Assembly: GCA_002410505.1 (NCBI GenBank) | Contig: DHSO01000006.1 | Location: 62,145-117,232 of the forward strand | Reading direction: 5' to 3' | Origin: Cloacimonetes bacterium UBA5284 | GTDB taxonomy: Bacteria; Cloacimonadota; Cloacimonadia; Cloacimonadales; Cloacimonadaceae | DNA: 55,088 nucleotides | In this document: one piece after another, positions 32,371 to 41,468 of the stretch | Layout of the letters: every line of letters starts with the position of its first letter | Position numbering within the stretch: the stretch's first letter is position 1 | Notes under the pieces: generated by a model | What the model was told of the DNA's origin: nothing | Database searches by the model: none | Seen by the model: the letters and a program-made list of their open reading frames with translations, nothing else | Position numbers and translations under genes: made by a program

Positions 32371-35300
32371 CTATTTCAACAGCAGCATTTTACGGGTAGA
32401 GCTGTAACTTTCAGTCTTCAAACGATAGAAATAGATGCCGCTGGCCAGAGATCTTCCCGTATTGTCCTTACCGTTCCATGTTACTCTGTGATTGCCCTCA
32501 CCCATTTGTCCGGTTGCCAGATTGCGTACCAGTTGTCCTTTGGTGTTGTAGATATCCAGGCTGATATTTTGGGCTTTACCAAGATCAAAAGCGATGATGG
32601 TGTGTGGGTTGAAGGGATTGGGATAGTTTTGTGACAAACGGTCAAAGACCGGAGTCTGCACATGATCTTCATTGTCCACGTAACCCGTGGCGGCAAACGA
32701 TGCCTGACGGTTCAGCGCACCGCGATAAACAGTCCAGGGAGCGAGATTGCTGACCCCGGCTCTCAGATTGCTTAACAGTACACCGTTTGAAAAACCGGTA
32801 ACCAGCTTGAAATAACCGTTGTTTTCCAGATCCAGTAAGGTCCCCGGTGTGGCACCTGTGTAAGAGGTGAAAAAGGGATATCCATCCACCAAGCTGCCGT
32901 CGTGATTGTATATAAAGATGTTATTTACCATACTATGCAAGACAATCTCATATTGATCGTCTCCGTCCAGATCGGCCACCAGAGGCGGACAGTTGAAGAG
33001 CTCTCCCGTATCCACAGGGAAGCCGGCTATATGCTCTCCGCTTTGAGAAACTGCAAACAGGACGCCCCGGTTTGACACGCAAACCAAATCCAGGGAGCCA
33101 TCCCGGTTGATATCCGCAGTGATGAGCCCTCCCAACAATCTGGATTGAGTACTCACACTGAATTCGATTCCACTATTCCCCACCAGGAAAAGATTGGTAT
33201 TGGTGGCGATTCCGATCTTGCCGTTGTCCAGGATCACAGGGCTACCGGTGATTGCATCGCCAAGATTAATATCGTAATCCGGATTTAGGATAGCGTCGGG
33301 ATTTACCACCAGCAAATCGCCATTTGCCTGGCCCCCCACTATCTGCATAGGTCCCTCCGGATTGAGTTTCCCTACTGCCAGATCGGTTTGTACGACGCTG
33401 TCCAAAAGCAAGGGAAATCCGGGGTAATCATTACCCTCATGGTCAATGACATATAGCTTGCTATCAAAACCTGTAAAGAGAATCTCATTGCTGCCGTTGC
33501 CGTCCAGATCAGCGATCACGGGGCTGAATACCGAGATTGCAGGAGCCTCGTAGTCCAGAATCAGATCTCCGTTTAGATTCATGGCATACACTTTCCCGCT
33601 ACGATCCAGAATCACGATATCGTCGCCATCTTCGTTGTCGATCTGTCCCATTGCCGCACTATTAAATACTACAATCTCTTCGGGAGTATTGAAACTGGAT
33701 GTTTCCTGGCCATCCGTATTCACTACATGGACGCCGCCAAATACGTCGAGATACAGAATATCATTATGCCCGTCTCCGTCCGCATCCACCACCATCGGGG
33801 CAGATTTTCCGCCAGTGTTTATCTGATAGGGGAAATTGCTGTCTATCAGAGTGATATCGTAGTTGATGTCATAATGCTTTATGCCTGTGCTATGATGAGT
33901 GACGGGATCAAAAGATTCCAGCTCCGCCTTCAGCGTATAGCTGCCAAAAACACTGTCTCCCGGAAGCTGCAGACTCAATTCCAGATCCGGGCCGGATTGC
34001 GCTCCGGGTGCTAATTCACTGATCATTATGCAAGTAGATAAGGGCTCCACTCCCACAGGCGTAGCCACTATTCTCAACGACACATCGTAGGCAGTTCCCC
34101 ATCCCGCAGCATTGGATATCACGGGCTTTATCCGGATGATATCGCCGGGATTGATGGTGCCATCTCCATCACCCAGAGAATCATCGATCTCATAGCTTAG
34201 CAAGTTCAACATGGGCAGATCCGGATCCGGCAACTTCAGTCCTATCGAAGGATCACCAAACAGAATCATCTCCATATAGCACCAGCGCATCACATCGCTG
34301 CTAAGAGCAGCCCCCAGGTTCGCCTCGCGGGAATAGCTGAGCGCTTCTCCCAGGCGGTGGAGATCCATCTGATACAGCCCGATAAAGAACTGGCGATCGT
34401 AAAATTGACTGGCCCCATCGATGCCTCCGGGCATGTACCAGCCATAACGGGTATTGCCCACAAAGGCAAACAAGGCTCCGGCAGAGGTCAGTAAATGCTC
34501 GCCTATACTCTCACCGTCGGCAGAAGTTCGCTGATCAAACGCGGCAGGATAACATCCCTGAGAATACAGAAAGCCATATTCTGTGTTTTTCATCAGTGCG
34601 ACAGTGGTATTGCTCTGACCCATCAAGAAAGTTTCGTTGGCATGGCCCATGTGATTCATCACATTCGCACCATTACGGATACTTGCTCCCACTGCGGCGC
34701 CATCGTAAGTGCCATCCCTTTGATAATGGGTGCTGAAGCTATATCCGTCGGGAAGATATTGGGCTACGTCATCCTTGTAATCTCCTCCCCAGGTCATCGG
34801 ATTATTGTTCAGGTTTTCCCCGAAGAAGACTGCGATGTTGTTGCTGTAGGTATTGTTGTCTATATAGTACATATTCTTGCGGAAGATGTTTTGAAACTCC
34901 GCCAGACTCTCGGCAGGGAAGCGTCCGATATGCAGCTCCGGTACCATATCCGTGTTATCTTGCAATTCTCCGTAGATAGAGTTGCCATTGGCATTCCAAT
35001 CTCCATCGAGGTTGCTGTAATACAAGTCCGAAGGCATCCGGTTGTCCACCGTGGAGCCCACATTGCCAAAGACACCACGCTCCGGAACTATCTCATCATC
35101 ACCACCCAGAAGCACATATTCCAGGGGATTGGCAGTTCCCAGCATGGTGAGGTAGGCATCGATTACAAAATTGCGCACTTTCTCGGCGCTGTCTTCACCG
35201 GTATAATTCGCGTAGATAAATTCAGTACTGTAAATACCCGTGCTGATGCCCTTACTTTCGCGCCAGCTGATGTATTCATCAAACCAGGGTATGCGGGATT

Positions 35301-35973
35301 GACTTGTGATGATGATCATGCTCTTCGCGTCTTCAGGATCCAGATTGCGGCTGTGATGACGCTGTTTGGGGGCACTGCGGTAGCCGGCAATGCTGTTGGG
35401 ATTTTCCACCATGCGATTCAGAGTGGCAATGGTGCCGGGGGCATCGCTCAGGTATAAGGCCTGCTTTTCTGCCACAGACTGCCGGGGCCGGCTGTTCACA
35501 CTCATATTGAATGAAGTATACATCATCAGCTCTTTGCTCACAGGGTTGTAGCGCATGGGATATACATTGAAAATTGCGATGGCATAGCCCCGGTAGTATT
35601 GAGTGCCCAAATACTCAAAATCGCGGTAGGGAAAAAACTCATTCCGCTGATATACATCCGGATCCGGTGTGGTTCGGGAAGGCAGGTTGCCGAATGATAT
35701 CGGCAATTGATCTTTAGCAAAATCAAGCTCAATTCCGCGAGATACATTGCGGGATTCTCCCCATACAAGCATAGCATCCTCATACTCCTCTCCAAAGGGC
35801 AAGAGCACTTTGAGGCTGTAATAATCCAGCATGGGTTTCCCCGGATCCGTGAGCAGTAAAAGATTGCCGGACTTTTCTTGCACGGATAAAGCTGAGATAT
35901 CCACATTGATCTCGAGGGCACTCAGACTTACCATCAAGCACATTACTGCAGCAATCGCCATTAGTATACGCAT
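32371..35973 (-). CDS. secreted C25 (gingipain-like) cysteine peptidase with FG-GAP repeats and sorting domain
   Basis: A 1200-residue secreted protein. After a signal peptide (cleaved near SLSALEI) comes a propeptide-like region to about 210. A C25 caspase-like domain follows: MIIITSQSRIPWFDEYI, EYVLLGGDDEIVPERG, catalytic His in VMNHMGHANE near 444, and catalytic Cys in FLYSQGCYPAAFDQ near 474. Residues about 745-1075 hold FG-GAP/VCBS-like calcium-binding repeats (VDADGDGHND, ADLDGNGSNE, ADINRDGSLD, ADLDGDDQYE). The last ~90 residues are a FlgD-like sorting domain (YPNPFNPHT ... GIYFYRLK). This domain plan matches type IX-exported proteases. It is the first gene of the nine-gene run. Confidence 0.92.
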   Translation of the reverse strand: MRILMAIAAVMCLMVSLSALEINVDISALSVQEKSGNLLLLTDPGKPMLDYYSLKVLLPFGEEYEDAMLVWGESRNVSRGIELDFAKDQLPISFGNLPSRTTPDPDVYQRNEFFPYRDFEYLGTQYYRGYAIAIFNVYPMRYNPVSKELMMYTSFNMSVNSRPRQSVAEKQALYLSDAPGTIATLNRMVENPNSIAGYRSAPKQRHHSRNLDPEDAKSMIIITSQSRIPWFDEYISWRESKGISTGIYSTEFIYANYTGEDSAEKVRNFVIDAYLTMLGTANPLEYVLLGGDDEIVPERGVFGNVGSTVDNRMPSDLYYSNLDGDWNANGNSIYGELQDNTDMVPELHIGRFPAESLAEFQNIFRKNMYYIDNNTYSNNIAVFFGENLNNNPMTWGGDYKDDVAQYLPDGYSFSTHYQRDGTYDGAAVGASIRNGANVMNHMGHANETFLMGQSNTTVALMKNTEYGFLYSQGCYPAAFDQRTSADGESIGEHLLTSAGALFAFVGNTRYGWYMPGGIDGASQFYDRQFFIGLYQMDLHRLGEALSYSREANLGAALSSDVMRWCYMEMILFGDPSIGLKLPDPDLPMLNLLSYEIDDSLGDGDGTINPGDIIRIKPVISNAAGWGTAYDVSLRIVATPVGVEPLSTCIMISELAPGAQSGPDLELSLQLPGDSVFGSYTLKAELESFDPVTHHSTGIKHYDINYDITLIDSNFPYQINTGGKSAPMVVDADGDGHNDILYLDVFGGVHVVNTDGQETSSFNTPEEIVVFNSAAMGQIDNEDGDDIVILDRSGKVYAMNLNGDLILDYEAPAISVFSPVIADLDGNGSNEILFTGFDSKLYVIDHEGNDYPGFPLLLDSVVQTDLAVGKLNPEGPMQIVGGQANGDLLVVNPDAILNPDYDINLGDAITGSPVILDNGKIGIATNTNLFLVGNSGIEFSVSTQSRLLGGLITADINRDGSLDLVCVSNRGVLFAVSQSGEHIAGFPVDTGELFNCPPLVADLDGDDQYEIVLHSMVNNIFIYNHDGSLVDGYPFFTSYTGATPGTLLDLENNGYFKLVTGFSNGVLLSNLRAGVSNLAPWTVYRGALNRQASFAATGYVDNEDHVQTPVFDRLSQNYPNPFNPHTIIAFDLGKAQNISLDIYNTKGQLVRNLATGQMGEGNHRVTWNGKDNTGRSLASGIYFYRLKTESYSSTRKMLLLK

Positions 35974-36146
35974 AGTTTACTTCCATTATCCTAAAATTTA
36001 TAAGAGAATCTTTAACTATAATACAGAATCAGGAAAGCCCATATACGTCAAGAACAAATTGCATATGGCATTCCCACATGGATTCCTGTCCTAAAAAAAA
36101 AGCGGAAACAGGTAAGATAAAGATAATATCATCGTCTTACAAAGCC

Positions 36147-37070
36147 TTATGTAGTGCGGCTTATTCTTTCACCCATCATGTAGCGCTGTCTTAGCTTTTT
36201 CAGATCTTTATACTGTGCCAATACCAGTCCCAACAGGGTCAAAGTGAGTCCCAGGACAGTACGCAGACCGATGGGTTCACCCAAGATGAAGAAAGCCAGT
36301 ACCACGGTGAAAACCGGGATTAGATTTGTGAAGATGTTGGATTTTGCCACACCCAGACTGCGGATCACATCCGTGAAAAGGGTAAAAGCTCCAATAGTAG
36401 CAAAAAGCGACATCGCCACGATGGTTGTCAAACCTCTCGCCGAGTGGCTCACGCTGAAGAAATGCCTGCCATCGACAAGAAGGAACACAGGCAAGAAATA
36501 GAGGGCTCCGAAAAAGGACTGATAGGCCACGATGGTAAGAGTGCTGTATTTCAAAGTGAGCGGACGCACCATGAGTCCGTATCCCACGGCTCCAAAGATG
36601 GCTAACGCCAAAAACATGATGCCCTTCAAAGTAGCGGTCAATTCACCACTGCCGTAGCTCATTATCCCTACGCCCAGGCAAGATACCACCACTCCCAATA
36701 TCACATACACGCTCAGCCTTTCTTTCAGGATCAACCACGCTCCGATCGCCGCAAATATGGGGATGGTGGCAATAATGATGCTACCCATCGAACTGGATAC
36801 AAACTGCATCCCGTTTGCTTCTCCGTTAAAATATAGAAAGGGTTCAAAAAACGCCACGATCATCATGCGCCAGAGGTCTTTAGAATCCATCTTTTGCCAA
36901 TGCCGGCTGATGATCATCAGCGCGAACAGGAGGACGGATGCCAAAATCAAACGTAGAAATACTACTTCATAGGGACGGTAGGTCTCGAAAGCGATCTTGT
37001 ACCACACAAAAGTAATGGCCCAAAAGAACATCGCTCCGATGGCACGAAGATAGGTAATCCAGAGTTTCAT
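36147..37070 (-). CDS. EamA/DMT-family transporter
   Basis: A 307-residue inner-membrane protein with about ten transmembrane helices in two EamA repeats. The first repeat starts near residue 10 and the second near 150. Typical pieces are FWAITFVWYKIAF, SMGSIIIATIPIFAAIGAWLILKERLS and NLIPVFTVVLAFFILGEPIG. The family exports small metabolites, often amino acids or nucleobases; the substrate here cannot be read. The ATG overlaps the preceding gene's stop as ATGA. A 170-bp gap separates its end from the next gene; it holds a run of nine A and no hairpin I can defend. Confidence 0.92.
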   Translation of the reverse strand: MKLWITYLRAIGAMFFWAITFVWYKIAFETYRPYEVVFLRLILASVLLFALMIISRHWQKMDSKDLWRMMIVAFFEPFLYFNGEANGMQFVSSSMGSIIIATIPIFAAIGAWLILKERLSVYVILGVVVSCLGVGIMSYGSGELTATLKGIMFLALAIFGAVGYGLMVRPLTLKYSTLTIVAYQSFFGALYFLPVFLLVDGRHFFSVSHSARGLTTIVAMSLFATIGAFTLFTDVIRSLGVAKSNIFTNLIPVFTVVLAFFILGEPIGLRTVLGLTLTLLGLVLAQYKDLKKLRQRYMMGERISRTT

Positions 37071-37669
37071 TCGCAGAAATCTATTACTTCACCGCCGGGG
37101 ATCTGCTTCAGAGTACCGCCGTCGTTGATGTCCCGACATGGTCCGGCTTCGATTGTCCCGCTATCCGTATAGCCGCGCATCTCCCAAAAACCGGGAATAT
37201 AGTGATCCATCAGATCTATTTTGATCAGGCTTTTGGCAGATTTGTAGCCCCATAGATAGGGAATAAAAGCGCGGATGGGACCGCCGTAATCTTCGTCCAA
37301 AAGCTCCCCGTCAAAAGCCCAAACCACCATAGAGCGCTCTTTTTGCCCGATAGCCAGAGGAATGGAAGTATCGTAGATTCCGCCCACAGACCAAAAGCGC
37401 AGATAGCGACAGCCGGGCAGCATTTTCACATGCTCCAGCAAGCTCGCGATGCGAACGCCCGTCCAAGCGCCATACACAGACCACCGTGTAACGCTGGTAA
37501 GGCGTGCTTCCACGGTTTCCTCCCTAAAACTCTGCAGATCCCGCCAATTCAATTTAACCGGATTCTCACACAGTCCGCTTATCTCCAGTTGCCAGCTTTC
37601 CCGGTCCAAAGCCCCGGGATGCCCCTCTGCCCAAAAGATGGGCGTGTTTATCTTCGCCAATTTATGCAT
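37067..37669 (-). CDS. SUOX-fold molybdopterin-binding-domain protein lacking the usual Mo-ligand cysteine
   Basis: A 200-residue cytoplasmic protein with the sulfite-oxidase/MsrP-type molybdopterin domain. Visible family features are SWQLEISGLCENPVKLNW, TRWSVYGAWTGVRIASLL, LDEDYGGPIRAFIPYLWGYKSAKSL and GFWEMRGY. In the family the Mo-coordinating Cys precedes the V-T-x-W-S stretch. Here that position is Ser59 (codon AGC), reading LTSVTRWS. No Tat signal is present. It could be a Ser-ligated or cofactor-free variant. AGGAGA precedes the ATG; it overlaps nnr by 8 bp and the transporter by 4 bp. Confidence 0.85.
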   Translation of the reverse strand: MHKLAKINTPIFWAEGHPGALDRESWQLEISGLCENPVKLNWRDLQSFREETVEARLTSVTRWSVYGAWTGVRIASLLEHVKMLPGCRYLRFWSVGGIYDTSIPLAIGQKERSMVVWAFDGELLDEDYGGPIRAFIPYLWGYKSAKSLIKIDLMDHYIPGFWEMRGYTDSGTIEAGPCRDINDGGTLKQIPGGEVIDFCE

Positions 37670-39170
37670 CTGTATCTCCTAAATGCTCGATAATATCACT
37701 TGGTAATATGGTATATGAATGACGGCTCTCACACAGTCTTTCAGCAGTGTTGCCCATCAACAAAGCGGCAGAACAGACTGCCTGATACAAAGGTAGTTTC
37801 TGGGCAATAAACGAGGCTATGATGCCAACCAGAAGGTCACCGCTGCCCCCTGTCGCCAAAGCATCGTTACCCGCGCAAATCATCAAAGTCTTGTCCCCAT
37901 CTGCATACAGTGTGCTGTGTCCCTTCAGCAGCACCGCACAGCCCAATTTGGCTTGAGTTTCGATGAGCCGGGCCATGAGATCGGCATCCAATTCTGCCAT
38001 AGATATATCCGCTAAACGGCAGAATTCGGCTTTATGAGGAGTAAGCACAAAATTGCCCTTTTTCAAGAGCGGAAGCATATCCCGGTTTTGCGCCAGCAAA
38101 GTAATGGCATCAGCATCGATCACACAGGGACAGGTGGCATGGTTCAAAACGATGTCCAGCAACCGCAGAGCAAAGGCATCCAGGCCCATACCGGAGCCGA
38201 TCGCGATCGCATCTGCACGTGAAATCATCTCCTTTATGGCCTTCACCCGGGGCAAGCCGGTCTTATCTTCCGCAATGGCAAAATTCATCACTTCATCGCA
38301 GGCTGCACTGTAGTAACCGATCACTTCCCGGCGGGAACAGATGTGTACCAGCCCGGCTCCGCTACGCAAAGCGGCTCGGGCACAGAGGCGCGCGCTGCCC
38401 ACATATCCCGGGCTGCCGCCAAAGATGAAGACTCTGCCAAATAATCCTTTATGTGCGTCCACAGGGCGCTGAGGAAGGATGCTGTCGTTGTACACATAAA
38501 CAGCGATATCCTCTTTGTAGATCTCCGGAATACCGATGGGAATGCGCAGTAGTTTACCACAGCTATTGCGTCCGTTTTGCAAAATGTGCCCGTATTTCAG
38601 CTCTTCTATAGCAAGAGTTAGATCTGCTGTCAAACAATCCCCATTGCCCGTATCCACATTCAATCCGGAGGGAATATCGATGGCAACCACCACTTCCGCC
38701 AGAGCGGAGAATGCGGCACAGGCGTTTTGGATGAGGATGGGCAATTCTCCTTTGAAACCGATACCAAATACCGCGTCGATCAAGATTGGAATAGTGGTAA
38801 GCCCCTTGATCACGTACTCCTGCAGGTCCTGCTGCGAATTAATCTCAAATATTGGGATATCCAGCTTTTCGCAGAGCAGGCGATTGCTGCTGCTTTCCGA
38901 GCTCATCCTGCCGGTGCCCATACTGAAGATCAAAATATCCGGACAAAAGGCAAAAAGGTGCCGGGCAATCACATAGCCATCGCCTCCATTGTTCCCGCTA
39001 CCGCAGAGTATCACTACCCCGTCCTGTACCTGATCCGGATAATCTCTGATGATCGCATCGGCACAGCGTGCGCCCGCCACTTCCATCAACACGCGTGACG
39101 GAGTGCCAAATTCGTTTATGGTCTTTTTGTCGATTGCTTGCATCTCTGCGCGGGAAAGTATCCGTTCCAT
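37662..39170 (-). CDS. nnr: bifunctional NAD(P)HX epimerase / ADP-dependent dehydratase
   Basis: A 502-residue fusion that repairs hydrated NAD(P)H. The N-terminal YjeF epimerase half has LCGSGNNGGDGYVIARHL. The C-terminal dehydratase half has KGLFGRVFIFGGSPGYVGSA, DAIAIGSGMG, VIDADAITLL, LTPHKAEF, LLKGHSTLYADG and NDALATGGSGDLLVGIIA. The ATG at 39170 is 6 bases after AGGAGG; a GTG two codons earlier would overlap that site and is rejected. The start is 2 bp past the upstream kinase stop. Confidence 0.96.
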   Translation of the reverse strand: MERILSRAEMQAIDKKTINEFGTPSRVLMEVAGARCADAIIRDYPDQVQDGVVILCGSGNNGGDGYVIARHLFAFCPDILIFSMGTGRMSSESSSNRLLCEKLDIPIFEINSQQDLQEYVIKGLTTIPILIDAVFGIGFKGELPILIQNACAAFSALAEVVVAIDIPSGLNVDTGNGDCLTADLTLAIEELKYGHILQNGRNSCGKLLRIPIGIPEIYKEDIAVYVYNDSILPQRPVDAHKGLFGRVFIFGGSPGYVGSARLCARAALRSGAGLVHICSRREVIGYYSAACDEVMNFAIAEDKTGLPRVKAIKEMISRADAIAIGSGMGLDAFALRLLDIVLNHATCPCVIDADAITLLAQNRDMLPLLKKGNFVLTPHKAEFCRLADISMAELDADLMARLIETQAKLGCAVLLKGHSTLYADGDKTLMICAGNDALATGGSGDLLVGIIASFIAQKLPLYQAVCSAALLMGNTAERLCESRHSYTILPSDIIEHLGDTDA

Positions 39171-39172
39171 GC

Positions 39173-40726
39173 TCACCTCCTGTAGTGATCGGCATTATAT
39201 AGCCTGATCTCGATGGTGGTACCTTCATTGAGCGCGCTTTCCACCACGCGGATCTTGCCCTGATGGTATTCTTCGATGATGCGCTTGGCCAAACTCAGTC
39301 CCAAGCCCCATCCCCTGGTTTTACTGGTTACTCCCGGCTCGAAGACTTTTTTCCACTCTCTGCGGGGGATACCCTTACCCTCGTCCCTGATATGGATATA
39401 CACATAGGGATCTTTCTGTGTGGCGGCCAGAATGATGTTGCCGCCTTTGCCGGACATCGCGTCCACGCAGTTTTTGACCAGGTTTTCCAGGGTCCATTTG
39501 AATAGTTCCGGATCCATCATCACATCCACTTGCTCGATCTTACTGATCAGATGGATATCGATGCGGGAACCCAGATGGGGCATGCGGTTGCGGAAATACT
39601 CCACTACATCGAAGAGTAACTGATGCAGATTGTGCGGTTCCAGCTTTGTGATGCTGCCCACCTTACCAAAGCGTGAGGCAATATTGCGCAGGTGATCCAA
39701 ATCCGCACGCATAAAGTTTAGGATTTGGGGCATATCCGGTCGCTCAGTCCCCTCGGAGGGGCTTTCCGCCATATAGTCTATCCATCCCATCATCGAGGTG
39801 ATGGGGGTGCCGAATTGATGGGCTGTTTCCTTGGCCAGACTCACCCACAGCGTGTCCTTTTCGCTACGTTTCAACAGCAGAAATCCATAGCTGCCAAAAA
39901 ACACCACCATCAGTGCCAGAAAGAGTTCCAGTATGATGATGTAGCGGATATAAGACAGAGATTGGGGATTGCTGAAATAGATATAGCCCAAAGAATCTTC
40001 TTCGTTCGACAGTGGCACCTCCGTCATGGACGATTGCCGGGACAACAGATCAAATTGGTCTTTGATCGGCAATTGATGAAAGCGGGCGGATTCGTCCACA
40101 TCCACATTGCGCCAAAAGAGCGGCTCCCGATTACGATCGGTCACGATGATCTCATAATCGATGTTTTTGATGAATTGCTCAAAGGATATCGGCTTGCCGT
40201 AAAATGCATATCCGGTAAGGTTTCCCTCGTCAATCAACGGAGTCTGAACCATCTTGGTCATCATCTCTTCCAATCTGGCCCGGGAGGCAAGCGACAATTC
40301 TGCATAGAGACTGTCCGGGCTTACCGCTACATTCTTCCAGACCAAAGGCTGCAAATCGTCATCAGTTACAATGATCGGGATCGGATTTTCCAGCATAAAC
40401 TCCGTGGAGATATAATCCCAAAGCTGCTGTTGAAAGTCCCTTTGCGCGGTAAATTGCAGGTATTTTGAGCTAACTTCGGTCAGTAACTGAGCATATTTTT
40501 CCGCCACTCTCAGATAGCCGTCTGTATAGGCAATATAGCGAGCAAATATGCGAGGTAAATACTTTTGTTCCTGCTTCGCCTTCTGGATGAGCACCTGAGT
40601 GTAGATCGCAAAGAACACGAAGACAAACAGCGAGCCCACTACCAGGTATAACCTTAAGTGATGAAAGCGTTTACTGCGATTTGGCCGATTCCCAGTGCTT
40701 ATCGAGCTCTTCAAGGCTTGCCTCAT
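39173..40726 (-). CDS. membrane sensor histidine kinase
   Basis: A 517-residue kinase if the ATG at 40726 is used. This start leaves a basic N-terminus before the first transmembrane helix (LYLVVGSLFVFVFFAIYTQV). An extracytoplasmic domain of about 200 residues is followed by a second helix (IIILELFLALMVVFFGSYGF). The H-box is SLAKETAHQFGTPITS, the N-box LENLVKNCVDAM, and the G-boxes DEGKGIP and GWGLGLSLAKRII. The start lies 56 bp inside mazG and has only a weak GAAGAAG site. No response regulator lies next to it. Confidence 0.9.
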   Translation of the reverse strand: MRQALKSSISTGNRPNRSKRFHHLRLYLVVGSLFVFVFFAIYTQVLIQKAKQEQKYLPRIFARYIAYTDGYLRVAEKYAQLLTEVSSKYLQFTAQRDFQQQLWDYISTEFMLENPIPIIVTDDDLQPLVWKNVAVSPDSLYAELSLASRARLEEMMTKMVQTPLIDEGNLTGYAFYGKPISFEQFIKNIDYEIIVTDRNREPLFWRNVDVDESARFHQLPIKDQFDLLSRQSSMTEVPLSNEEDSLGYIYFSNPQSLSYIRYIIILELFLALMVVFFGSYGFLLLKRSEKDTLWVSLAKETAHQFGTPITSMMGWIDYMAESPSEGTERPDMPQILNFMRADLDHLRNIASRFGKVGSITKLEPHNLHQLLFDVVEYFRNRMPHLGSRIDIHLISKIEQVDVMMDPELFKWTLENLVKNCVDAMSGKGGNIILAATQKDPYVYIHIRDEGKGIPRREWKKVFEPGVTSKTRGWGLGLSLAKRIIEEYHQGKIRVVESALNEGTTIEIRLYNADHYRR

Positions 40727-41468
40727 GGATTTCTTCTTCGTTGTATTGGTTTTCCACATAGCGGAAGCGACGATAAAACTTTCGGTTAGTGGCTTTCAGC
40801 GCGGCTTCCGCATCTATGCCCAGCTTGCGGGCCAGATTCACAATGCTGAATAGATAATCTCCCATTTCCTCCCGGATGGCGTCACTATCGTTATCCGCCA
40901 GGGCCTCCATCAATTCCTCGTGCTCTTCCTCAATTTTCTCCAACACAGGTCTCATATCCTTCCAATCGAAGCCCACCGATGCCGCTTTTTCCTGAATACG
41001 GTGAGCCTGAATAAGGGCCGGAAGAGCGCGCGGAATACCGTCCAATACACTTTCCCGTTCTTTCTTCTCCTGTTTCTTGATGCGCTCCCAGTTCATCTTC
41101 ACACCATCGGCATCATCGATCTGAACGTCTCCAAAGACATGGGGATGACGGCGCACGAGCTTGTTGCAGATTGCTTCCAGTACATCATGCATCGCAAAGA
41201 TGCCCTCTTCATGCGCTATCTGTGCCAGAAAAACGATGTGCAGCATGAGATCGCCCAGTTCTTCTCGCAGAGCAGAGTAATCCTTGTCTTCAATGGCTTC
41301 AACCACTTCATAGAGCTCTTCGATAAAGTTTGGCACCAAGGATTCTCTGGTCTGCTTGATATCCCAGGGACAGCCTTTTTCGGGGTCTCGCAGCGCGGCT
41401 ACGATATCTACCAGGGCTTGGAATTTCACCATAAAATGCTCTTTTAAAATCTCATTACTTTGCGTCAT
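40671..41468 (-). CDS. mazG: nucleoside triphosphate pyrophosphohydrolase MazG
   Basis: A 265-residue MazG with the two tandem all-alpha NTP-PPase domains. The first has LRDPEKGCPWDIKQTRESL then FIEELYEVVEAI and LREELGDLMLHIVFLAQIA. The second, around residue 170-225, has FDWKDMRPVLEKIEEEHEELMEA and EEMGDYLFSIVNLAR. It hydrolyses nucleoside triphosphates, helping clear non-canonical NTPs or modulate the stringent response. The start overlaps the Wzz-like gene's stop as ATGA; its 3' end overlaps the kinase gene. Confidence 0.96.
   Translation of the reverse strand: MTQSNEILKEHFMVKFQALVDIVAALRDPEKGCPWDIKQTRESLVPNFIEELYEVVEAIEDKDYSALREELGDLMLHIVFLAQIAHEEGIFAMHDVLEAICNKLVRRHPHVFGDVQIDDADGVKMNWERIKKQEKKERESVLDGIPRALPALIQAHRIQEKAASVGFDWKDMRPVLEKIEEEHEELMEALADNDSDAIREEMGDYLFSIVNLARKLGIDAEAALKATNRKFYRRFRYVENQYNEEEIHEASLEELDKHWESAKSQ

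Noticed and set aside
36046..36051. TTGACG upstream of the C25 gene as a full sigma-70 promoter with TATTAT
   Set aside because: The spacing to TATTAT is 22 bp, too long for a standard promoter, so I report only the shared -35-like box.
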